10,178 nucleotides of DNA, taken from contig CAJUES010000090.1 of NCBI GenBank assembly GCA_910585765.1, positions 1 through 10,178 of the forward strand. Direction: 5' to 3'. Of this stretch, positions 1 through 6,120 are shown in pieces. How positions within the stretch are numbered: the first letter of the stretch is position 1; each line of letters opens with the position of its first letter. The DNA is from an uncultured Lachnospiraceae bacterium (GTDB lineage Bacteria; Bacillota; Clostridia; Lachnospirales; Lachnospiraceae). The translations under genes were made by a program, and so were the position numbers. Under the pieces are notes generated by a model that searched no databases, was not told the DNA's origin, and saw only the letters and a program-made list of their open reading frames with translations.

Positions 1-55
1 ATTTTCTAGCCGGTGTTAGAAGCCGTGGTTAAACGCATAGGCTGAACTGTAACTA
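1..55 (+). rRNA. Possible degraded 3' end of 23S rRNA (partial)
   Basis: The end of this stretch, GGCTGAACTGTAACTAATAG, resembles the conserved 3' end of bacterial 23S rRNA, where AGCTGACC(A/G)GTACTAATAG is usual. The preceding bases (AGCCGG, GTGTTAGAAGC, GTGGTTAAAC) also line up in order with the helix 100/101 region. Several one- or two-base insertions are needed, far more than a working rRNA would normally tolerate. An AGCC/GGCT stem (21-24 with 40-43) can still form. No 5S rRNA follows. This was compared from memory; it may be a decayed rRNA end or chance likeness, and the true 5' extent lies outside the window. Confidence 0.3.
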
Positions 56-82
56 ATAGATAAAAAAATTTCATTTTAGGTA

Positions 83-111
83 TTTTCAAATCCGTCATTT
101 TGGTTTATGAT
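83..111 (+). promoter_or_regulatory. Candidate promoter for the serine tRNA
   Basis: TTTTCA (83-88), a 17-base spacer and TATGAT (106-111) match a sigma-A type promoter at 4/6 and 5/6 positions. It would give a leader of about 70 bases before the tRNA. The -10 box overlaps the first of two dyads (107-121). The surroundings are AT-rich, so a chance match is possible. Confidence 0.35.
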
Positions 112-160
112 AATAGTATCACTTCTTTTGCAGCACAAATCATGATACCGTCTGTATCAT
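107..160. repeat. Two adjacent dyads sharing TGATA/TATCA half-sites
   Basis: Dyad 1 is TGATA (108-112), four bases, TATCA (117-121). Dyad 2 is ATGATAC (142-148), five bases, GTATCAT (154-160), a perfect 7-bp inverted repeat. The half-site TGATAC/GTATCA occurs three times exactly and once as TGATAA. They lie between the candidate promoter and the tRNA, so they could be operators or small RNA hairpins in the leader. Neither is followed by a T-run, so they do not look like intrinsic terminators. Confidence 0.45.
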
Positions 161-188
161 CGCCGGCTGCGGAGTGTAAGTTTACTGT

Positions 189-279
189 GGAGACGTACCG
201 AAGAGGCCATAACGGGACTGACTCGAAATCAGTTTACCGGTATTATACCGGTACGAGGGTTCGAATCCCTCCGTCTCCG
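189..279 (+). tRNA. tRNA-Ser (anticodon CGA)
   Basis: The acceptor stem GGAGACG (189-195) pairs with CGTCTCC (272-278), followed by discriminator G279. The anticodon stem ACTGA (217-221)/TCAGT (229-233) encloses loop CTCGAAA, giving anticodon CGA at 224-226, which reads UCG codons. The T-arm is GAGGG-TTCGAAT-CCCTC (255-271). A long variable arm built on ACCGGTA/TACCGGT marks it as a class II tRNA, and with the anticodon and G73 this identifies serine. The 3' CCA is not encoded (GTT follows), so it must be added after transcription. No T-rich hairpin terminator lies directly downstream, only the AT-rich tandem repeat before the next gene. Confidence 0.97.
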
Positions 280-316
280 TTCATTCCAATCAAAATACTT
301 TTCCATGCGATCTATT

Positions 317-358
317 ATTTTTATTCAGACATTTTTATTCAGATATTTTTATTTAGAA
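317..358 (+). repeat. Three tandem copies of a 14-bp AT-rich unit
   Basis: The units are ATTTTTATTCAGAC (317-330), ATTTTTATTCAGAT (331-344) and ATTTTTATTTAGAA (345-358). Copies 1 and 2 differ at one base and copy 3 at two or three. The array fills most of the space between the tRNA and the hydrolase gene, and its last copy runs into that gene's ribosome-binding site (AAAGGA, 357-362). Copy number could change by slippage and alter the leader or promoter spacing. The T-rich units could also help end tRNA transcription. Confidence 0.85.
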
Positions 359-371
359 AGGAAACCGTGAT

Positions 372-1514
372 ATGACAAAACGATACAAAAAAATCCTCAC
401 CCGTATCATAACCTTTATTATGCTGTTCTCCCTGCTGGCAGTATCGCCCGCCATGGGAACCAGCGCAAAGGCAGCTCCCGAGTCCGGCGGCAGGAAAGCT
501 TGCTGGATCTCTTTTCTGGATATCGAGGTGCTCTTAAAAGATAAGAGCGAAAAAGATTTCCGCTCCAAAGTTGCCGCTATGTATGATACTGTCACGAAAT
601 ATGGCATGAACACTGTGATCGTCCATGTGCGCGCCCTGGGCGATGCCATGTACCCCTCCGACTACTATCCCTGGGCGGAATACTTCACCGCTGACAGGCG
701 CGATCCCGGTTATGATCCCCTGGAGATCATGCTCGAACTCGCACACCAGAAGAACCTGCGGTTTGAGGCGTGGATCAACCCGTACCGCCTCTCCCGCAAC
801 AGCGAATCGACACTCAGCTTCAAGGCGACACCGCATTACGAAACGTTCCGTCCATTCTCGATCGAGTACAAGGCGCCCGGCGGACAGACCTGTCTCGTTC
901 TCGATCCCGCAAAGCAGGAGGCAAGGGATCTGATCACCAACGGCGTGAAGGAGATCGTCAGCCGTTATGATGTGGACGGGATCCATTTTGATGACTATTT
1001 CTACGTGTCCGGCATGGCTGACAATGTAGATAACGCGTCGAGAAAATCAAACGTCAACGCACTGGTCTCACAAGTATACAAAGCCATAAAGGCCATTGAT
1101 CCCGACTGTACCTTCGGGATCAGTCCCGCAGGCAATCCAGACAACGCCCGCAGTCAGGGTGCGGACATCGACACATGGCTTTCCACACCGGGATATGTCG
1201 ATTACATTATGCCGCAGGTTTATTGGACCGATGTCTATGTGACAAGCAATGGCGCCGAGCAGATGTTTACCAACAGATGCAGCGCATGGCAGAAGATCAA
1301 CAAGCTGGAGCTCCCGCTCTATGTCGGACTTGCTCTTTACCGGGTCGGCGAGAAATCCAAAACCGACTTGGGCTGGTCGACCAGCGACGCCAACCTTGCC
1401 TACCAGTATCTGACAGCGCGACAGCTTGGCTACGATGGCTACGCCCTGTTCCGCTATCAGTGGCTCGAGAAGGACATCGCCGCAGCGGAACTAAATCATC
1501 TGAAAGACTATTGA
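372..1514 (+). CDS. Secreted family 10-like glycosyl hydrolase (GHL10/DUF187, YngK-like)
   Basis: A predicted exported hydrolase of 380 residues. Residues 1-35 form a signal peptide: basic MTKRYKK, a hydrophobic core at about 12-27, and an SAKA-A cleavage context. The rest matches the GHL10 (PF02638) TIM-barrel family seen in YngK-like proteins. Visible family blocks are ACWISFLD (43-50), EAWINPYR (132-139), LDPAKQEARDLI (178-189), YDVDGIHFDDYFY (199-211), FGISPAGN (248-255) and YVDYIMPQVYW (275-285). The acidic residues in GIHFDDYF are the likely active-site candidates. At 380 residues it is little more than the catalytic domain; some relatives are near 500 with extra C-terminal modules. The start is set by AAAGGA nine bases upstream and by the signal peptide directly after it. 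No lipobox cysteine is seen, so it should be released or loosely wall-bound. Substrate is unknown; envelope glycan or polysaccharide is an inference. Confidence 0.9.
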   Translation: MTKRYKKILTRIITFIMLFSLLAVSPAMGTSAKAAPESGGRKACWISFLDIEVLLKDKSEKDFRSKVAAMYDTVTKYGMNTVIVHVRALGDAMYPSDYYPWAEYFTADRRDPGYDPLEIMLELAHQKNLRFEAWINPYRLSRNSESTLSFKATPHYETFRPFSIEYKAPGGQTCLVLDPAKQEARDLITNGVKEIVSRYDVDGIHFDDYFYVSGMADNVDNASRKSNVNALVSQVYKAIKAIDPDCTFGISPAGNPDNARSQGADIDTWLSTPGYVDYIMPQVYWTDVYVTSNGAEQMFTNRCSAWQKINKLELPLYVGLALYRVGEKSKTDLGWSTSDANLAYQYLTARQLGYDGYALFRYQWLEKDIAAAELNHLKDY

Positions 1515-1570
1515 CTGCTCACAGAAACTATCCGCAGACAAATAGAATAAACGAAATAACACGCCAAAAA

Positions 1571-1604
1571 CAGCCCCGCGGGAAACATCATTCCCGCGGG
1601 GCTG
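1571..1604 (-). terminator. Intrinsic terminator of pgi, between convergent genes
   Basis: A perfect 14-bp stem, CAGCCCCGCGGGAA (1571-1584) with TTCCCGCGGGGCTG (1591-1604), closes a six-base loop. AAAAA at 1566-1570 becomes TTTTT after the hairpin on the minus strand, so it terminates transcription from pgi, whose stop is 30 bases before the stem. On the plus strand the stem is followed by TATCTGATAT, a weak tract, so action on the hydrolase transcript is possible but less certain. Confidence 0.9.
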
Positions 1605-1634
1605 TATCTGATATACGACCCTGTTGTGACCGAA

Positions 1635-2981
1635 TTACAGTCTCTTTAACAGTTCCTCTCTCGCCGCCTCATATCCAGGCTTTCCGAGCAGTGCAAACAT
1701 ATTCTTCTTGTAGCTCTCCACACCGGGCTGGTTAAACGGATTGACCCCCAGCAGGTAGCCGCTCAGACCGCATGCAAACTCAAAGAAATAAAACAGTTCG
1801 CCGAGATAAAATTCGCTGACCTCCGGCATATTCACCATCAGGTTCGGAACCTGTCCATCCGTGTGCGCGAGCACCGTTCCGTTCATCGCACTCTTGTTGA
1901 CAAAATCAACCGTCTTCCCGGCAAGATAATTCAGACCGTCAAGATCCACCGGCTCCGTGCCGATCGTGATCTCCTCCCTTGCCTTCTCGATATTGAGAAC
2001 CGTCTCAAACATCACCCTTGCGCCGTCCTGGATAAACTGTCCCATGGAATGAAGATCTGTCGTCAGATCGACACTTGCCGGGAACAATCCCTTCTGATCC
2101 TTGCCCTCCGACTCGCCAAAGAGCTGTTTCCACCACTCTGACACGTAGTGCGCGCTCGGCTCATAGTTGCAGAGGATCTCCACTGCCTTTCCCTTTCTCA
2201 GAAGGATATTTCTGACAGCCGCATACTTCATGGCGTCATTTTCCTCAAACGGAAGCTCCAGAGCGCTCTTTCTTCCGCTCGCGGCACCTTCCATCAATTT
2301 GTCGATATCGGCACCACTCACAGCGATCGGAAGCAGACCGACAGCTGTCAGCACCGAGAAGCGTCCTCCCACATCATCGGGAACGACAAAAGTCTCATAC
2401 CCTTCCTCTGTGGCAAGATTTTTCAGAGATCCCTTCGCCTTGTCCGTCGTCGCGTAAATCCTCTTCGCAGCGCCCTCCTTGCCGTACTTCTTTTCCATCA
2501 TTTCCTTAAATACACGGAATGCAATGGCTGGTTCTGTCGTCGTACCCGACTTGCTGATCATGTTGATGGAAAAATCCCTGTCCCCGATCACATCAGACAA
2601 ATGCCTGATATACGTGGAGCTGATCGAATTTCCCACAAAATAGATCTCAGGCGTCTTTCGGATACTCTTGTCCACCATGTTGTAAAAACCGTGGCGCAGA
2701 AATTCGATCGCTGCCCTTGCCCCCAGATAAGAGCCGCCGATACCGATCACCAACAGTACCTCGCTGTCGCTCTGGATGCGCTTTGCCGCCTCCTTGATCC
2801 GCGCAAACTCTTCCTTGTCATAGTCCACCGGAAGGTCGATCCAGCCCAGAAAGTCATTGCCCGCACCAGTCTTCTGTACAAGCACATCCTTCGCGTCGAG
2901 CGTGAGCTTTTTCATGTACTCGACCTCATGGTCATTGATAAACTGTGCCGCCTTTGAATAATCGAACGTTACCTTGCTCAT
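1635..2981 (-). CDS. pgi: Glucose-6-phosphate isomerase
   Basis: Cytoplasmic enzyme interconverting glucose 6-phosphate and fructose 6-phosphate in glycolysis and gluconeogenesis. With the start used here the protein is 448 residues, the usual length of the short bacterial form. Visible signatures: IGIGGSYLGARAA (79-91), the phosphate-binding SKSGTTTEP (144-152), GGRFSVL of PROSITE signature 1 (205-211), FGESEGKD (288-295) with a catalytic-type Glu, DLHSMGQ (309-315) with the conserved His, and the signature-2 block FNQPGVESYKK (416-426) with the catalytic Lys. An ATG two codons upstream (2985-2987) is in frame, but AAAGGAG (2989-2995) lies seven bases before the ATG at 2981 and only one base before the earlier ATG, so 2981 is preferred. 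It is monocistronic, with its own promoter (3031-3059) and terminator (1571-1604). Confidence 0.98.
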   Translation of the reverse strand: MSKVTFDYSKAAQFINDHEVEYMKKLTLDAKDVLVQKTGAGNDFLGWIDLPVDYDKEEFARIKEAAKRIQSDSEVLLVIGIGGSYLGARAAIEFLRHGFYNMVDKSIRKTPEIYFVGNSISSTYIRHLSDVIGDRDFSINMISKSGTTTEPAIAFRVFKEMMEKKYGKEGAAKRIYATTDKAKGSLKNLATEEGYETFVVPDDVGGRFSVLTAVGLLPIAVSGADIDKLMEGAASGRKSALELPFEENDAMKYAAVRNILLRKGKAVEILCNYEPSAHYVSEWWKQLFGESEGKDQKGLFPASVDLTTDLHSMGQFIQDGARVMFETVLNIEKAREEITIGTEPVDLDGLNYLAGKTVDFVNKSAMNGTVLAHTDGQVPNLMVNMPEVSEFYLGELFYFFEFACGLSGYLLGVNPFNQPGVESYKKNMFALLGKPGYEAAREELLKRL

Positions 2982-3030
2982 TTGCATTCTCCTTTACCAT
3001 TATCATCACTATTAATGCCCTATGACTTAT

Positions 3031-3059
3031 ATTTTAACAAAATTTCCCAGATAAATCAA
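3031..3059 (-). promoter_or_regulatory. Promoter of pgi
   Basis: On the minus strand TTGATT (3054-3059), an exact 17-base spacer and TAAAAT (3031-3036) form a good sigma-A promoter. It gives a leader of about 45 bases before the ATG at 2981. It lies in an AT-rich gap between the membrane-protein stop and pgi, where no other gene fits. Confidence 0.75.
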
Positions 3060-3119
3060 TTACAATCTCACTTGTTTTCCTCTGTCCGACTATCATAGTG
3101 TTACAGCAATGCCCCGTTT

Positions 3120-3836
3120 TTATACCCTGTTTCCGATGATCGAGCGGAGGATCTCCTCCAGCTCGTGCGCCTCCTCCTGTGAAAAGACGGGCGCCTTCAC
3201 GACCTCCCGGACGGACTCTTCCTGCCCTGATGTCTCCTCCGCAGCCTTGATCTCCGGCTCCCCGCGCCTCTCCGCCTTGGCACTCTTCTCCTGCGCCAGC
3301 TCCCACAGAAGCTTTTCCTTCTCCACAATGCCGTGCTCAAGCCGCTGCGCCACCGTATTTTCAAGGTAATCCGTGAGGTTCGTCTTGAGCATCCGCCTGC
3401 GCCCAGGCATGTCCACGATCGACATTGCGCTCAGATACAGATAGATCCCAAAGAGACTGATGATATAATACGGAAGGAGATCTACAAACCTGTGTCCCTC
3501 GATAATGCCGCTGAACACGCCGAATCCTGCGACAAAGACGCCCGCCAGCATCAGCTGTCCCGAGAGATGCTTCATAAAATTGATACTCATCCCCAACACG
3601 CGGATGCGGTTGATGTACTTATCCACAAACACAGGTATGTTCGACACCCCTCCATTTAGCTTGTAGCAATTGATAAAACGTTCTTTGCACTGTTTCAGCA
3701 GTTTGTTGTCCGTCCCGGAGAGTGTGTCCGCCTGCTGGATCATTCTTTGGTATATCACGCCGATCGCCACCTGGTATAAGATGCCGATTGCCATAAAGAC
3801 AAGCGTCAGTAACATGGTTGTTGTTTCCTTTGTCAT
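3120..3836 (-). CDS. Conserved-looking membrane protein of unknown function (three helices)
   Basis: I do not recognise a named family. The 238-residue product has three predicted membrane helices, at about 8-28, 91-111 and 118-141. A polar, basic 60-residue segment (about 30-90) sits between helices 1 and 2, with C50 and C57 in it. The charged tail (142-238) is helix-prone around 150-190, has a Glu/Ala-rich low-complexity linker (185-212), and ends in an amphipathic EEAHELEEILRSIIGN (221-236) that looks like a docking helix. AGAGG eight bases upstream supports the ATG at 3836. It has its own promoter (3890-3918). No hairpin terminator is visible before pgi, so some read-through into pgi is possible. 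The layout suggests a membrane scaffold with a cytoplasmic tail, perhaps envelope-related given the polysaccharide operon upstream; that is guesswork. Confidence 0.85.
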   Translation of the reverse strand: MTKETTTMLLTLVFMAIGILYQVAIGVIYQRMIQQADTLSGTDNKLLKQCKERFINCYKLNGGVSNIPVFVDKYINRIRVLGMSINFMKHLSGQLMLAGVFVAGFGVFSGIIEGHRFVDLLPYYIISLFGIYLYLSAMSIVDMPGRRRMLKTNLTDYLENTVAQRLEHGIVEKEKLLWELAQEKSAKAERRGEPEIKAAEETSGQEESVREVVKAPVFSQEEAHELEEILRSIIGNRV

Positions 3837-3865
3837 GATCTCTACCTCTTTTCATTTCGTTAATA

Positions 3866-3877
3866 CACCTAATGAAC
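3866..3877 (-). repeat. 12-bp motif shared with the polysaccharide operon leader (copy 1)
   Basis: On the minus strand GTTCATTAGGTG begins 12 bases after the -10 box of the membrane-protein gene. The identical 12-mer occurs at 9822-9833, six bases after the -10 box of the polysaccharide operon. Both lie near the expected transcription start. It may be a shared regulatory or early-transcript element, or chance. Confidence 0.4.
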
Positions 3878-3889
3878 TGTTGTGTTATA

Positions 3890-3918
3890 AGTATAATCAT
3901 TTCCAGACTTTACCACAA
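3890..3918 (-). promoter_or_regulatory. Promoter of the membrane-protein gene
   Basis: On the minus strand TTGTGG (3913-3918), a 17-base spacer and TATACT (3890-3895) give a sigma-A promoter with a good -10 box. The predicted start is near 3883, about 45 bases before the ATG at 3836. It overlaps the end of the small candidate ORF at 3897-3968. Confidence 0.65.
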
Positions 3919-3968
3919 GACGTTTTGCGGCAGAATCGTTCGACAAATTCATACAATACCCGTTCCAT
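3897..3968 (-). CDS. Possible 23-residue ORF with AGGAGG site
   Basis: A short minus-strand ORF beginning MERVLYEFVERFCRK and ending KVWK follows the last glycosyltransferase gene. A full AGGAGG stands before its ATG but only two bases away, closer than the usual five to nine, so initiation would be poor. The first 15 residues have the look of an amphipathic helix and could be the start of a gene that has otherwise been lost. It overlaps the promoter of the next gene. I have no homologue in mind; it may be chance. Confidence 0.2.
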   Translation of the reverse strand: MERVLYEFVERFCRKTSCGKVWK

Positions 3969-4003
3969 ATCCTCCTAAAATGTTCCTATATTACGCGATC
4001 CGA

Positions 4004-4085
4004 CTATTTTCCTGTTTTATCTCCCTCTGCGATCATGCCGGGGTACCCGTCATTCCCAAACAGTTCCTTATAAACCGCATTTGCA
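4004..4085 (-). other. Displaced C-terminal reading frame of the GT4 gene (probable frameshift)
   Basis: In the main frame the GT4 protein ends RRCKCGL. Skipping one base after the RR codons (T at minus-strand position 4085) opens another frame that runs 26 codons to TAG at 4004-4006. It begins ANAVYKELFGNDGYPG, which reads like a normal GT4 C-terminal helix, whereas CKCGL does not. The restored product would be 346 residues. This points to a one-base insertion in this genome, or an assembly error, near 4085. Confidence 0.6.
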
Positions 4086-5045
4086 GCGTCTGATCACATC
4101 CGCCAAAGCCTCCGCGCTGCCCATATCCGTCCATACCACGTTATCCGACACGTCAAACAGCTCGCGGTTCGCCTTGTTGTCGCCCAAAACCATCCGCTTT
4201 CCCATTGCATTGTAGATGTACGCTTTTCCAGGTATGGTCCTCTTAGCCTTGTCGATCGTACCGTCAAAGTGCCCCGCAAGACACAAGTCCGCGTTTGCGA
4301 TATATGCCGCCAGCTCCTCCTGTGCCAGCCAGTCTATATACTCCACATTGTCCTGCACCGGCATGTGGTACTTGTCCGACACAGGTCCTATAAACTGGAA
4401 AAAGATATCCGTCTCATCCTTCAGGAGTCCGATCGCCCCCAGCACGACATCCACTCCCTGCAGCGGCAGGATGCTCCCGAAATACAGGACGACGAACTTG
4501 TCCGCCAGCCTGCCGCTCTTTCGCTGCTCCCGCGGATAATAGATCGTCCTGTCCGCCTCCAGGTAAACCGTCCGAAACCGGCTGCTGTCCCCGCGAAACT
4601 CGCGGATAAAATACCGGGCATCCGCCCTCGTGTCCGTGACGATACAGTCCGCCCTCCTGATCACATAGCTGTCGATCCAGTGGCATAACCGGGCAGCCGG
4701 GCTGTGCACGGAGAATTTCTTTCGGTCGTTAATGAGTGTATCGTACACGGAGACAAAAAAATCGATGATGATCTCCCTGTCTCTGTATTTGTGAAAAAAG
4801 GGCGCGACCAGCTGCGGCGCGAAACCAAAGAAGATCACATCGAAGCCCCTGCCCGCAAACAGCAGCTTCCACCATACCTCCAGGATCCGCACCGCATAAT
4901 TCTTTTGGTGCGAACAGATCACCCTCAGCCTGCCCGCATGCTGCTCGAGGAATCTGATCTCCTGCACATTTCGTATATAGTCGATATTTTTCGTTGTCAC
5001 AAAGACAACTTTCCTGTCACGAACCATTTGCTCCAACTGCTGCAT
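4068..5045 (-). CDS. GT4-family (GT-B) glycosyltransferase, C-terminus probably frameshifted
   Basis: Predicted cytoplasmic glycosyltransferase, last gene of the surface-polysaccharide operon. The 325-residue product has a GT-B layout: an N-terminal Rossmann half (about 10-165, including FDVIFFGFAP at 68-77 and the ADCIVTDTRADARYF stretch at 132-146) and a C-terminal nucleotide-sugar half starting at FVVLYFGSILPLQGVDVV (184-201). IPGKAYIYNAMGKRMVLGDN (271-290) followed by ANREL (292-296) is the GT4 donor-binding region. The first Glu of the usual EX7E motif is replaced by Ile/Tyr, a variant I believe occurs naturally in some GT4 proteins. The ATG is one base after the stop of the preceding gene, with GAGGGG (5051-5056) inside that gene, so translation is probably coupled. 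The last five residues look out of frame; see 4004-4085. Donor and acceptor sugars cannot be told from sequence. Confidence 0.88.
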   Translation of the reverse strand: MQQLEQMVRDRKVVFVTTKNIDYIRNVQEIRFLEQHAGRLRVICSHQKNYAVRILEVWWKLLFAGRGFDVIFFGFAPQLVAPFFHKYRDREIIIDFFVSVYDTLINDRKKFSVHSPAARLCHWIDSYVIRRADCIVTDTRADARYFIREFRGDSSRFRTVYLEADRTIYYPREQRKSGRLADKFVVLYFGSILPLQGVDVVLGAIGLLKDETDIFFQFIGPVSDKYHMPVQDNVEYIDWLAQEELAAYIANADLCLAGHFDGTIDKAKRTIPGKAYIYNAMGKRMVLGDNKANRELFDVSDNVVWTDMGSAEALADVIRRCKCGL

Positions 5046-5046
5046 A

Positions 5047-6120
5047 CTATCCCCTCAGGTTTTTCAGTTTTTTCGCCGACTCCCATGCGACATGAAGAAG
5101 GTACATTGCCCGCCCCGACCGCATCCGCCCCGCGAGCGCCACGATCTTTAGCTTCCACTCCAGATCAGACAGCCGGACCGTGCCAAAGGCGGTGCGATAC
5201 GGCTCACTTCCCATCACCCGCTCCACATACCGGATCTTTTCCCGCAGGCTCCTCCGATGATCCGCATGAAAAAAACACAGGCGGCAGCAGATGCTGAACG
5301 ACTTGACGATCCGGCACATCAGCGCCTTTTGCAGCGCATCGTTTCCGCCCCACGCATCCAGTGACAGGAGATAGCGCCAGACTTCCCGGTCCTGCAGTAC
5401 CCGGTCCGGTTTGTAGGTGTTCGTTATGGACTCCGCCACAAAACGGCGGTAGTGGTACGGTCTGATCTTTCTGCACGCCACATTTCGCGCAGCCCCCATC
5501 ACTTCAAAGTTGAACACCATATCGTCGAGCACCTTGAGGTGCGCACAGAACTGCAGATGGTTCTCCATGAGGAAATCCCTGCGGTACACCTTGTCCCACG
5601 GAGCAGCCATCGGATCGTTTTTCGTCCTCCGCCAGAGCGGCGCATAGAGAACCCCGCACTGCAGCTTTGTGATGCTTTCGCGGTCTGCCATGTCCGTATC
5701 TGCATCAAAGTGCACCCACCCGCTCTGCTTTCTCCCCACATTCTGATAGGCTTCCATAAACAGTACATCGGCATCCGGCGCTTTTGCAGTCTCCTCGCAT
5801 ATGGCACGGACCCCGCCTTTTTCCAGCCAGTCGTCAGAGTCCACAAAGTACAGCCACGCCCCGCACGCGCTGCGGATCCCCGCATTTCTCGCGGCTGCCA
5901 CACCGGTGTTTTCCTGATGTATCACGCGCACGCACGGATGCTTTCGCGCGAAAGCATCCGCGATCCTGCCGGACTTGTCCGTCGAACCGTCGTCCACCAC
6001 GATGACCTCGACAGCCTCAAGTGCCTGTGCACCTTCTTCCACGATGCTCCGCAGGCACTTTGCGATATACTTTTCAACATTGTAAACAGGTATGATGACC
6101 GACAGCTGCTTACCGCTCAT
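5047..6120 (-). CDS. GT2-family (GT-A) glycosyltransferase
   Basis: An inverting cytoplasmic transferase, 357 residues, with a classic GT2 N-terminal domain. SVIIPVYNVEKYI (7-19) opens the fold, VDDGSTD (42-48) binds the nucleotide, NTGVAAARNAGI (71-82) is the family loop, and FVDSDDWL (92-99) carries the DXD-type metal site. The C-terminal ~200 residues are typical of capsule and wall-polysaccharide GT2 enzymes, rich in basic and aromatic residues, with KVYRRDFL and LDDMVFNFEVMG blocks seen in EpsH/CpsI-like relatives. No membrane helix is apparent. Its ATG overlaps the end of the upstream GlfT2-like gene by 11 bases, and GGAGG (6128-6132) seven bases upstream fixes the start. It probably adds one sugar of the repeat unit or linker; the sugar is unknown. 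Confidence 0.93.
   Translation of the reverse strand: MSGKQLSVIIPVYNVEKYIAKCLRSIVEEGAQALEAVEVIVVDDGSTDKSGRIADAFARKHPCVRVIHQENTGVAAARNAGIRSACGAWLYFVDSDDWLEKGGVRAICEETAKAPDADVLFMEAYQNVGRKQSGWVHFDADTDMADRESITKLQCGVLYAPLWRRTKNDPMAAPWDKVYRRDFLMENHLQFCAHLKVLDDMVFNFEVMGAARNVACRKIRPYHYRRFVAESITNTYKPDRVLQDREVWRYLLSLDAWGGNDALQKALMCRIVKSFSICCRLCFFHADHRRSLREKIRYVERVMGSEPYRTAFGTVRLSDLEWKLKIVALAGRMRSGRAMYLLHVAWESAKKLKNLRG

Noticed and set aside
317..358. CRISPR array
   Set aside because: The three 14-bp units are directly adjacent with no spacers and no cas genes are present, so it is a simple tandem repeat.
2148..2957. Plus-strand ORF of 269 codons opposite pgi
   Set aside because: Opposite a fully convincing pgi gene, with no family-like motif.
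3030..3120. Terminator between the membrane-protein gene and pgi
   Set aside because: No stem with a T-run is visible on the minus strand in this gap, so none was called.
3837..4003. Intrinsic terminator after the polysaccharide operon
   Set aside because: No stable stem followed by a T-run was found; read-through or factor-dependent termination is left open.
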